A stretch of DNA of 64,000 nt. Origin: Amaranthus tricolor. Its lineage: Eukaryota > Streptophyta > Magnoliopsida > Caryophyllales > Amaranthaceae. The DNA lies in the NCBI RefSeq assembly GCF_026212465.1, contig NC_080056.1, forward strand, positions 25,749,249 through 25,813,248, written 5' to 3'. Positions 32,625-46,000 of this stretch are shown piece after piece. Under the pieces are notes generated by a model. The model was given only the letters and a program-made list of their open reading frames with translations. It did not search any database and was not told the DNA's origin. How positions within the stretch are numbered: the first letter of the stretch is position 1; each line of letters starts with the position of its first letter. The position numbers and the translations under genes are program-made.

Positions 32625-35600
32625 CAGAATAATGTATACCAAAAAGTATTGTGTGCCATGTTCCGTGCAAAACAAACAAAGTTTGAGCTAATTTATACGC
32701 AAAACGCCAAAAACGCTAAAAAACCCTTATAATCGCAACTAAACACGTAATTTTTAGCATATGACTATGATTTTCAATTCTAACCACTTCAACACAATAA
32801 TATATACCAAATAGTGTTGTGTGCCAAGTTTCGTGCAAAACAAACCATGTTTGAGCTACTTTAAGCGTGAAAGTGCCAAAAAAGCTTAAAAACGCATGAA
32901 ATCGCAACTTAACAAGTAATTCTACCATATGAGTATGATTTTAAATTCTAACCACTTCAACACAATAATATATACCAAATAGTGTTGTGTGCCAAGTTTC
33001 GTGCAAAACAAACCAAGTTTTAGCTTCTTTATACACAAAAGTGCCAAAAATGCTTAAAAACCATTAAAATCGCAACTTAACACGTAATTTCTAGGATTTG
33101 ACTATGATTTTTAATTCTAACCACTTCAACACAATAATATATACCAAATAGTGTTGTGTGGCGAGTTCCGTGCAAAACAAACCAAGTTTGAGCTACTTTA
33201 TGCGCAAAACGCCAAACACACTTAAAAACCCTTAAAATCGCAACTAAACACGTAATTTCTAGCATATGACTATGATTTTCCATTCTACCACTTCAACACA
33301 ATAATATATACCAAATGGTGTTGTGTGCCATGTTTCGTGCAAAACAAACCAAGTTTGAGCTACTTTATGTGTGAAAATGCCAGAAAAGTTTAAAAATGCA
33401 TAAAATCGCAACTTAACACGTAATTTCTAGCATATAACTATGATTTTCAAATCTAAACACCTCCACACAATAATATATATTAAATAGAGTTGTGTGCCAA
33501 GCTTCGTGCAAAACAAACCAAGTTTGAGCTACTTTATGCGCAAAAGTGCTAAAAATGCTTAAAAACCCTTAAAATCGCAACATAACACGTAATTTCTAGC
33601 ATTTGACTATGTTTTTCAATTCTAACCACTTAAACACAATAATATATACCAAATAGTTTTGTGTGCCAAGTTCCGTGCAAAACAAACGACGTTTGCTACT
33701 TTATGCGAAAAACGCCAAAAACGCTTAAAAACCCTTAAAAACGCAATTTAACACGAAATTTCTAGCATATGAGTATGATTGTCAAATCTAACCAATTCAA
33801 CACAATAATACATACCAAATAATGTTGTGTGCCAAGTTTCGTGCAAAACAAACCAAGTTTGACCTACTTTATGCACAAAAGTGCCAAAAACGCTTAAAAA
33901 CCCATAAAATCGCAACTTAACAAGTAATTTCTAGCATATGAGTATGATTTTCAATTCTAACCACTTCAACACAATAATATATACCAAATAGTGTTGTGTG
34001 CCAAGGTTCGTGCAAAACAAACCAAGTTTTAACTATTTTATGCGCAAAAGTGCCAAAAATGCTTAAAAACCTTTAAAATCGCAACTTAACACGTAATTTC
34101 TAGCATTTGACTATGATTTTTAATTCTAACCACTTAAACACAATAATATATACCAAATAGTTTTGTGTGCCAAGTTCCGTGCAAAACAAACCAAGTTTGA
34201 GCTACTTTAAGCGCAAAACGCCAAAAACGCTCAAAACCCTTAAAATCGCAACTAAACACGTAATTTCTAGTATATGACTATGATTTTCAATTCTAACCAC
34301 TTCAACACAATAATATATACATAATAGTGTTGTGTGCCAAGTTTCGTGCAAAACAAACCATGTTTGAGCTACTTTAAGCGCAAAACGCCAAAAACGCTCA
34401 AAACCCTTAAAATCGCAACTAAACACGTAATTTCTAGTATATGACTATGATTTTCAATTCTCACCACTTCAACACAATAATATATACCAAATAGTGTTGT
34501 GTGCCATGTTTCGTGCAAAACAAACCAAGTTTGAGCTACTTTGTGTGTGAAAATGCCAGAAAAGTTTAAAAATGCATAAAATCGCAACTTAACACGTAAT
34601 TTCTAGCATATAACTATGATTTTCAAATCTAAACACCTCCACACAATAATATATATTAAATAGAGTTGTGTGCCAAGCTTCGTGCAAAACAAACCAAGTT
34701 TGAGCTACTTTATGCGCAAAAGTGCTAAAAATGCTTAAAAACCCTTAAAATCGCAACATAACACGTAATTTCTAGCATTTGACTATGTTTTTCAATTCTA
34801 ACCACTTAAACACAATAATATATACCAAATAGTTTTGTGTGCCAAGTTCCGTGCAAAACAAACGACGTTCGCTACTTTATGCGAAAAACGCCAAAAACGC
34901 TTAAAAACCCTTAAAAACGCAATTTAACACGAAATTTCTAGCATATGAGTATGATTTTCAAATCTAACCAATTCAACACAATAATACATACCAAATAATG
35001 TTGTGTGCCAAGTTTCGTGCCAAACAAACCAAGTTTGACCTACTTTATGCACAAAAGTGCCAAAAACGCTTAAAAACCCATAAAATCGCAACTTAACAAG
35101 TAATTTCTAGCATATGAGTATGATTTTCAATTCTAACCACTTCAACACAATAATATATACCAAATAGTGTTGTGTGCCAAGGTTCGTGCAAAACAAACCA
35201 AGTTTTAGCTATTTTATGCGCAAAAGTGCCAAAAATGCTTAAAAACCTTTAAAATCGCAACTTAACACGTAATTTCTAGCATTTGACTATGATTTTTAAT
35301 TCTAACCACTTAAACACAATAATATATACCAAATAGTTTTGTGTGCCAAGTTCCGTGCAAAACAAACCAAGTTTGAGCTACTTTAAGCGCAAAACGCCAA
35401 AAACGCTCAAAACCCTTAAAATCGCAACTAAACACGTAATTTCTAGTATATGACTATGATTTTCAATTCTAACCACTTCAACACAATAATATATACCAAA
35501 TAGTGTTGTGTGCCAAGTTTCGTGGAAAACAAACCAAGTTTGAGCTACTTTAAGCGCAAAACGCCAAAAAAGCTCAAAACCCTTAAAATCGCAACTAAAC

Positions 35601-38600
35601 ACGTAATTTCTAGTATATGACTATGATTTTCAATTCTAACCACTTCAACACAATAATATATACCAAATAGTGTTGTGTGCCAAGTTTCGTGCAAAACAAA
35701 CCAAGTTTGAGCTACTTTATGCGTGAAAGTGCCAAAAAAGTTTTAAAACGCTTAAAATCGTAACTAAACACGTAATTTCTAGCATATGACTATGATTTTC
35801 AATTCTAACAACTTCCACACAATAATATATATTAAATAGAGTTGTGTGCCAAGTTTCGTGCAAAACAAACCAAGAGTGCTACTTTATGCGAAGAACGCCA
35901 AAAACGCTTACAAACTCTTAAAATCGCAATTTAACACGTAATTTCTAGCATATGAGTATGATTTTCAATTCAAACCACTTCAACACTATCATACATACCA
36001 AATAGTGTTGTGTGTCAAGTTTTGTGCAAAACAAACCAAGTTTGAGCTACATAATGCGCAAAAGTGCTAAAAACGCTTAAAAACTCTTAAAATCGCAACT
36101 TCACACGTACTTTCTAGCATATGAGAATTATTTTAAGTTATAACAACTTCAACACAATAATACATACCAAATAGTGTTGTGTGCCAAGTTTCGTGGAAAA
36201 CAAACCAACTTTGAGCTACTTTATGCGTGAAAGTGCCAAAAAAGCTTAAAAACCCATAAAATCGCAACTTAACAAGTAATTTCGAGCGTATGAGTATGAT
36301 TTTCAATTCTAACCACTTCAACACAATAATATATACCAAATATTGTTGTGTGCCAAGTTTCGTGCAAAACAAACCAAGTTTTAGCTATTTTATGCGCAAA
36401 AGTGCCAAAAATGCTTAAAAACCTTTAAAATCACAACTTAACACGTAATTTCTAGCATTTGACTATGATTTTTAATTCTAACCACTTAAACACAATAATA
36501 TATACCAAATACTTTTGTGTGCCAAGTTCCGTGCAAAACAAACCAAGTTTGAGCTACTTTAAGCGCAAAACGCCAAAAACGCTCAAAACCCTTAAAATCG
36601 CAACTAAACACGGAATTTCTAGTATATGACTATGATTTTCAATTCTAACCACTTCAACACAATAATATATACCAAATAGTGTTGTGTGCCAAGTTTCGTG
36701 CAAAACAAACCAAGTTTGAGCTACTTTAAGCGCAAAACGCCAAAAACGCTCAAAACCCTTAAAATCGCAACTAAACACGTAATTTCTAGTATATGACTAT
36801 GATTTTCAATTCTAACCACTTCAACACTATAATATATACCAAATAGTGTTGTGTGCCAAGTTTCGTGCAAAACAAACCAAGTTTGAGCTACTTTATGCGT
36901 GAAAGTGCCAAAAAAGTTTTAAAACGCTTAAAATCGCAACTAAACACGTAATTTCTAGCATATGACTATGATTTTCCATTCTAACCACTTCCACACAATA
37001 ATATATATTAAATAGAGTTGTGTGCCAAGTTTCGTGCAAAACAAACCAAGAGTGCTACTTTATGCGAAGAACGCCAAAAATACTTACAAACTCTTAAAAG
37101 CGCAATTTAACACGTAATTTCTAGCATATGAGTATGATTTTCAATTCAAACCACTTCAACACTATCATACATACCAAATAGTGTTGTGTGTCAAGTTTTG
37201 CGCAAAACAAACCAAGTTTGAGCTACTTTATGCACAAAAGTGCCAAAAACGCTTAAAAACCCACAAAATCGCAACATAACATGTAATTTCTAGAATATGA
37301 GTATGATTTTCAATTCTAACCACTTAAACAGAATAATGTATACCAAAAAGTGTTGTGTGCCAAGTTCCGTGCAAAACAAACAAAGTTTGAGCTAATTTAT
37401 ACGCAAAACGCCAAAAACGCTAAAAAACCCTTATAATCGCAACTAAACACGTAATTTTTAGCATATGACTATGATTTTCAATTCTAACCACTTCAACACA
37501 ATAATATATACCAAATAGTGTTGTGTGTCAAGTTTCGTGCAAAACAAACCATGTTTGAGCTACTTTAAGCGTGAAAGTGCCAAAGAAGCTTAAAAACGCA
37601 TGAAATCGCAACTTAACAAGTAATTCTACCATATGAGTATGATTTTAAATTCTAACCACTTCAACACAATAATATATACCAAATAGTGTTCTGTGCCAAG
37701 TTTCGTGCAAAACAAACCAAGTTTTAGCTTCTTTATAGACAAAAGTGCCAAAAATGCTTTAAAACCATTAAAATCGCAACTTAACACGTAATTTCTAGCA
37801 TTTGACTATGATTTTTAATTCTAACCACTTCAAGACAATAATATATACCAAATAGTGTTGTGTGGCGAGTTCCGTGCAAAACAAACCAAGTTTGAGCTAC
37901 TTTATGCGCAAAACGCCAAACACACTTAAAAACCCTTAAAATCGCAACTAAACACGTAATTTCTAGCATATGACTATGATTTTCCATTCTACCACTTCAA
38001 CACAATAATATATACCAAATGGTGTTGTGTGCCAAGTTTCGTGCAAAACAAACCAAGTTTGAGCTACTTTATGTGTGAAAATGCAAGAAAAGTTTAAAAA
38101 TGCATAAAATCGCAACTTAACACGTAATTTCTAGCATATAACTATGATTTTCAAATCTAAACACCTCCACACAATAATATATATTAAATAGAGTTGTGTG
38201 CCAAGCTTCGTGCAAAACAAACCAAGTTTGAGCTACTTTATGCGCAAAAGTGCTAAAAATGCTTAAAAACCCTTAAAATCGCAACATAACACGTAATTTC
38301 TAGCATTTGACTATGTTTTTCAATTCTAACCACTTAAACACAATAATATATACCAAATAGTTTTGTGTGCCAAGTTCCGTGCAAAACAAACGACGTTTGC
38401 TACTTTATGCGAAAAACGCCAAAAACGCTTAAAAACCCTTAAAAACGCAATTTAACACGAAATTTCTAGCATATGAGTATGATTTTCAAATCTAACCAAT
38501 TCAACACAATAATACATACCAAATAATGTTGTGTGCCAAGTTTCGTGCAAAACAAACCAAGTTTGACCTACTTTATGCACAAAAGTGCCAAAAACGCTTA

Positions 38601-39700
38601 AAAACCCATAAAATCGCAACTTAACAAGTAATTTCTAGCATATGAGTATGATTTTCAATTCTAACCACTTCAACACAATAATATATACCAAATAGTGTTG
38701 TGTGCCAAGGTTCGTGCAAAACAAACCAAGTTTTAACTATTTTATGCGCAAAAGTGCCAAAAATGCTTAAAAACCTTTAAAATCGCAACTTAACACGTAA
38801 TTTCTAGCATTTGACTATGATTTTTAATTCTGACCACTTAAACACAATAATATATACCAAATAGTTTTGTGTGCCAAGTTCCGTGCAAAACAAACCAAGT
38901 TTGAGCTACTTTAAGCGCAAAACGCCAAAAACGCTCAAAACCCTTAAAATCGCAACTAAACACGTAATTTCTAGTATATGACTATGATTTTCAATTCTAA
39001 CCACTTCAACACAATAATATATACCAAATAGTGTTGTGTGCCAAGTTTCGTGCAAAACAAACCATGTTTGAGCTACTTTAAGCGCAAAACGCCAAAAACG
39101 CTCAAAACCCTTAAAATCGCAACTAAACACGTAATTTCTAGTATATGACTATGATTTTCAATTCTAACCACTTCAACACAATAATATATACCAAATAGTG
39201 TTGTGTGCCAAGTTTCGTGCAAAACAAACCAAGTTTGAGCTACTTTATGCGTGAAAGTGCCAAAAAAGTTTTAAAACGCTTAAAATTGCAACTAAACACG
39301 TAATTTCTAGCATATGACTGTGATTTTCAATTCAAACCACTTCCACACAATAATATATATTAAATAGAGTTGTGTGCCAAGTTTCGTGCAAAACAAACCA
39401 AGAGTGCTACTTTATGCGAAGAACGCCAAAAACGCTTACAAACTCTTAAAATCGCAATTTAACACGTAATTTCTAGCATATGAGTATGATTTTCAATTCA
39501 AACCACTTCAACACTATCATACATACCAAATAGTGTTGTGTGTCAAGTTTTGTGCAAAACAAACCAAGTTTGAGCTACTTTATGCACAAAAGTGCCAAAA
39601 ACGCTTAAAAACCCACAAAATCGCAACATAACATGTAATTTCTAGAATATGACTATGATTTTCAATTCTAACCACTTCAACACAATAATATATACCAAAT
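32625..39700 (-). repeat. 7-mer HOR zone (1176 bp) with a 28-mer (4704-bp) duplication
   Basis: A monomer pair marked by GCGCAAAACGCCAAAAACGCTCAAAACCC recurs with 1176-bp spacing at about 34.20, 35.38 and 36.55 kb and again at 38.91 kb, i.e. multiples of seven monomers. Larger-scale markers repeat 4704 bp apart: AAACAGAATAATGTATACC at about 32.62 and 37.33 kb, and the CCATTCTACCACTTC subtype at about 33.28 and 37.98 kb. 4704 is four times 1176, so the zone is a nested 7-mer within a 28-mer duplication. Confidence 0.75.
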
Positions 39701-42700
39701 AGTGTTGTGTGCAAGTTTCGTGCAAAACAAACCAAGTTTGAGCTACTTTATGCGTGAAAGTGCCAAAAAAGTCTAAAAACGCATAAAATCGCAACTAAAC
39801 ACGTAATTTCTAGCATATGACTATTATTTTCAATTCTAACCACTTCCACACAATAATATATTAAATAGAGTTGTGTGCCAAGTTTCGTGCAAAACAAACC
39901 AAGTTTCAGGTACTTTATGCGCAAAAACGCCAAAAACACTTAAAAACCCATAAAATCGCAATTTAACACGTAATTTCTAGCATATGAGTATGATTTTCAA
40001 TTCTAACCACTTCAACACAATAATATATACCAAATAGTGTTGCGTGCAAAATTTCGTGCAAAACAAACCAAGTTTGAGCTACTTTATGCGCAAAAGAGCT
40101 AAAAATGCTTAAAAATCCATAAAATCGCAAGTTAACACGTAATTTCTAGCATTTGACTATGATTTTCAATTATAACCACTTCAACACAATAATATATATA
40201 CCAAATAGTGTTGTGTGACAAGTTCCGTGCAAAACAAATCAAGTTTGAGCTACTTAATGCGAAAAAGTGCTAAAAACGCTTAAAAACTCTTAAAATCGCA
40301 ACTTAACACGTAATTTCTAGCATATGAGAATGATTTTAATTTATAACCACTTCCACACAATAATACATACCAAATAGTGTTGTGTGCCAAGTTTCGTTGA
40401 AAACAAACCAACTTTGAGCTACTTTATGCGTGAAAGTGCCAAAAAAGCTTAAAAACCCATAAAATCGCAACTTAACAAGTAATTTCGAGCATATGAGTAT
40501 GATTTTCAATTCTAACCACTTCAACACAATAATATATACCAAATAGTGTTGTGTGCCAAGTTTCGTGCAAAACAAACCAAGTTTAAGCAATTTTATGCGC
40601 AAAAGTGCCAAAAATGCTTAAAAACCTTTAAAATCGCAACTTAACACGTAATTTGTAGCATTTGACTATGATTTTTAATTCTATCCACTTAAACACAATA
40701 ATATATACCAAATAGTGTTGTGTGCCAAGTTTCGTGCAAAACAAACCAAGTTTGAGCTACTTTATGCGTGAAAGTGCCAAAAAAGTTTTAAAACGCATAA
40801 AATCGCAACTAAACACGTAATTTCTAGCATATGACTATAATTTTCAATTCTAACCACTTCCACACAATAATATATATTAAATAGAGTTGTGTGCCAAGTT
40901 TTATGCAAAACAAACCAAGTTTCAGGTACTTTATGCGCAAAAACGCAAAAAACACATAAAAACCCATAAAATCGCAATTTAACACGTAATTTCTAGCATA
41001 TGAGTATGATTTTCAATTCTAACCACTTCAACACAATAATATATACCAAATAGTGTTGCGTGCCAAATTTCGTGCAAAACAAACCAAGTTTGAGCTACTT
41101 TATGCGCAAAAGTGCTAAAAATGCTTAAAAACCCATAAAATCGCAACTTAACACGTAATTCATAGCATTTGACTATGATTTTCAATTCTAACCACTTCAA
41201 CACAATAATATATACCAAATAGTGTTGTGTGCCAAGTTCCGTGCAAAACAAACCAAGTTTGAGATACTTTATGCGCAAAAGTGCTAAAAACGCTTAAAAA
41301 CTCTTAAAATCGCAACATAACACGTAATTTCTAGCATATGAGAATGATTTTCAATTATAACCACTTAAACACAATAATACATACCAAATAGTGTTGTGTG
41401 GCAAGCTTCGTGCAAAACAAACCAACTTTGAGCTACTTTATGCGTGAAAGTGCCAAAAAAGCTTAAAAACCCATAAAATCGCAACTTAACAAGTAATTTC
41501 GAGCATATGAGTTTGATTTTCCATTCTAACCACTTCAACACAATAATATATACAAAATAGTGTTGTGTGCCATGTTTCGTGCAAAACAAACCAAGTTTTA
41601 GCTATTTTATGCGCAAAAGTGCCAAAAATGCTTAAAAACCTTTAAAATCGCAACTTAACACGTAATTTCTAGCATTTGACTATGATTTTTAATTCTAACC
41701 ACTTAAACACAATAATATATACCAAATAGTGTTGTGTGCCTAGTTCCGTGCAGAACAAACCAAGTTTGAGCTACTTTAAGCGAGAAAGTGCCAAAAAAGT
41801 ATTAAAACGCATAAAATCGCAACTTAACACGTAATTTCTAGCATATGACTATGATTTTAAATTCTAACCACTTCCACACAATAATATATATTAAATAGAG
41901 CTGTGTGCCAAGTTTCGTCCAAAACAAACCAAGATTGCTACTTTATGTGAAAAACGCCAAAAACGCTTAAAAACCCATAAAATCGCAACATAACAAGTAA
42001 TTTCTAGAATATGAGTATGATTTTCAATTCTAACCACTTCAACACAATAATATATACCAAATAGTCTTGTGTGCCATGTTTCTTGCAAAACAAACCAAGT
42101 TTGAGCCACTTTATGCGTGAAAGTACCAAAAAAGTTTAAAAACGCATAAAATCGCAACTAAACACGTAATTTCGAGCATATGACTATGATTTTCAATTCT
42201 AACCACTTCCACACAATAATATATATTAAATAGAGTTGTGTGCCAAGTTTCGTGCAAAACAAACCAAGTTTCAGCTACTTTATGCGCAAAAATGCCAAAA
42301 ACACTTAAAAACCCATAAAATTGCAATTTAACACGTAATTTCTAGCATATGAGTATGATTTTCAATTCTAACCACTTCAACACAATAATATATACCAAAT
42401 AGTGTTGCGTGCCAAATTTCGTGCAAAACAAACCAAGTTTGAGCTACTTTATGCGCAAAAGTGCTAAAAATGCTTAAAAACCCATAAAATCGCAACTTAA
42501 CAAGTAATTTCTAGCATATGAGTATGATTTTCAATTCTAACCACTTTCACAGAATAATATATACCAAATAGTGTTGTGCGCCAAGTTTCGTGCAAAACAA
42601 ACCAAGTTTTAGCTATTTATGCGCTAAAGTGCCAAAAATGCTTAAAAACCTTTAAAATCGCAACTTAACACGTAATATCTAGCATATGACTATGATTTTT

Positions 42701-43019
42701 AATTCTAACCACTTCAACACAATAATATATACCAAATAGTGTTGTGTGCTAAGTTTCGTGCAAAACAAACCAAGTTTGGCTACTTTATGCGTGAAAGTGC
42801 CAAAAAAGTTTAAAAACGCATAAAAACGCAACTTAACATGTAATTTCTAGCATATGACTATGATTTTCAATTCTAACCACTTCCACACAATAATAGATAT
42901 TAAATAGAGTTGTGTGCCTAGTTTCGTGCAAAACAAACCAAGTTTGAGCTATTTTATGCGCAAAAACGCCAAAAACACTTAAAAACCCATAAAATCGCAA
43001 CTTAACACGTAATTTCAAG

Positions 43020-43060
43020 CATATGAGTATGAATTTCAATAATATATACAGAATAGTGTT
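43020..43060 (-). repeat. Truncated monomer (20 bp missing)
   Basis: TTTCAATAATATATACAGAATAG lacks the ~20 bp TTCTAACCACTTC-containing block present in the sister monomer near 49.08-49.12 kb. CAA flanks the missing piece, suggesting deletion at microhomology. Confidence 0.6.
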
Positions 43061-46000
43061 GCGTTTCAAGTTTCGTGCAAAACAAACCAAGTTTGAGCTA
43101 CTTTATGCCCAAAAGTGCTAAAAATGCTTTAAAACCCTTAAAATTGCAACTTAACACGTAATTTCTAGCATTTGACTATGATTTTCAATTCTAACCACTT
43201 AAACACAATAATATATACCAAATAGTTTTGTGTGCCAAGTTTCGTGCAAAACAAACCAAGTTTGCTACTTTATGCGAAAAACGCCTAAAACGCTTAAAAA
43301 CTCTTAAAATCGCAATTTAACACATAATTTCTAGCATATGAGTATGATTTTCATTTCTAACCACTACAACACAATAATACATACCAAATAGTGTTGTGTG
43401 CCAAGTTTCGTGCAAAACAAACCAAGTTTGAGCTACTTTATGTACAAAAGTGCCAAAAAAGATTAAAAACGCATAAAATCGCAACTTAACACGTAATTTC
43501 TAGCATATGAGAATGATTTTAAGTTATAACCACTTCAACACAATAATACATACCAAATAGTGTTGTGTGCCAAGTTTCGTGCAAAACAAACCAAGTTTTA
43601 GCTATTTTATGCGCAAAAGTGCCAAAAATGCTTAAAAACCTTTAAAATCGAAACTTAACACGTAATTTCTAGTATTTGACTATGATTTTTAATTATAACC
43701 ACTTAAACATAATAATATATACCAAATAGTGTTGTGTGCCAAGTTCCGTGCAAAACAAAAAAAGTTTGAGCTACTTTATGCGCAAAACGCCAAAAACGCC
43801 CAAAACCCTTAAAATCGCAACTAAACACGTAATTTCTAGTATATGACTATGATTATCAATTCTAACCACTTCAACACAATAATATATACCAAATAGTGTT
43901 GTGTGCCAAGTTTCGTGCAAAACAAACCAATTTTGAGCTACTTTATGCGTGAAAGTGCCAAAAAAGTATTAAAACGCATAAAATTGCAACTTAACACGTA
44001 ATTTCTAGCATATGACTATGATTTTAAATTCTAACCACTTCCACACAATAATATATATTAAATAGAGTTGTGTGCCAAGTTTCGTGCAAAACAAACCAAG
44101 TTTGAGCTACTTTATGCGTAAAAACGCCAAAAACATTTAAAAACCCACAAAATCGCAACTTAACACGTAATTTTTAGCATATGCATATGATTTTCAATTC
44201 TAACCACTTCAACACAATAAAATATACCAAATAGTATTGCGTGCCAAGTTTAGTGCAAAACAATCCAAGTTTGAGCTACTTTATGCGCAAAAGTGCCAAA
44301 AATGCTTAAAAACCTATAAAATCGCAACTTACACGTAATTTCTAGCATTTGACTATGATTTTTAATTCTAACCACTTAAACACAATAATATATACCAAAT
44401 AGTGTTGTGTGGCAAGTTCCGTGCAAAATAAACCAATTTTGAGCTACTTTATGCGCAAAACGCCAAAAACGCTTAAAAACCCTTAAAATCGCAACTAAAC
44501 ACGTAATTTCTAATATATGACTATGATTTTCAATTCTAACCACTTCAATACAATAATATATACCAAATAGTGTTGTGTGCCAAGTTTCGTGCAAAACAAA
44601 CCAAGTTTGAGCTATTTTATGCGTGAAAGTGCCAAAAAAGTTTTAAAACGCATAAAATCGCAACTTAACACGTAATTTCTAGCATATGACTATGATTTTC
44701 AATTCTAACCACTTCCACACAATAGTACATATTAGATAGAGTTGTGTGCCAAGTTTCGTCCAAAACAAACCAAGTTTGAGCTACTTTATGCGTAAAAACG
44801 CCAAAAACATTTAAAAACCCACAAAATCACAACATAACACGTAATTTTTAGCATATGCGTATGATTTTCAATTCTAACCACTTCAACACAATAATATATA
44901 CCAAATAGTTTTGCGTACCAAGATTCGTGCAAAACAAACCAAGTTTGAGCTACTTTATGCGCAAAAGTGCTAAAATTGCTTATAAACCCTTAAAATCGCA
45001 ACTTAACACGTAATTTCTAGCATTTGAGTATGATTTTCAATTCTAACCACTTAAACACAATAATATATACCAAAGAGTTTTGTGTGCCAAGTTCCGTGTA
45101 AAACAAACCAAGTTTGCTACTTTATGCGACAATCGCCAAAAACGCTTAAAAACCCTTAAAATCACAATTTAACATGTAATATCTAGCATATGAGTATGAT
45201 TTTCAATTCTAACCACTTAAACACAATAATACATTCCGAATAGTGTTGTGTGCCAAGTTTCGTGAAAAGCTAACCAAGTTTGAGCTACTTTATGCACAAA
45301 AATGCCAAAAACGCTTAAAAACCCATAAAATCGACACTTAACAAGTAATTTCTAGCATATGAGTATGATTTTCAATTCTAACCACTTCAACATAATAATA
45401 TATACCAAATAGTGTTGTGTGCCAAATTTCGTGCAAAACAAACCAAGTTTTAGCTACTTTATGCGCAAAAGTGCCGAAAATGCTAAAAAACCTTTAAAAT
45501 CGCAACTTAACACGTAATTTCTGGAATTTGACTATGATTTTTAATTCTAACCTCTTAAACACAATAATATATACCAAATAGTGTTGTGTGCCAAGTTCCG
45601 TGCAAAACAAACCAAGTTTGAGCTACTTTATGCGCAAAACGCCAAAAACGCTTAAAAACCCTTAAAATCGCAACTAAACACGTAATTTCTAACATATGAC
45701 TATGATTTTCAATTCTAACCACTTCAATACAATAATATATACCAAATAGTGTTGTGTACCAAGTTTCGTGCAAAACAAACCAAGTTTGAGCTATTTTATG
45801 CGTGAAAGTGCCAAAAAAGTTTTAAAACGCATAAAATTGCAACTTAACATGTAATTTCTAGCATATGACTATGATTTTCAATTCTAACCACTTCCACACA
45901 ATAATATATATTAAATAGAGTTGTATGCCGAGTTACGTGCAAAACAAACCAAGTTTGAGCTACTTTATGCGCAAAAACGCCAAAAACACTTAAAAACCCA

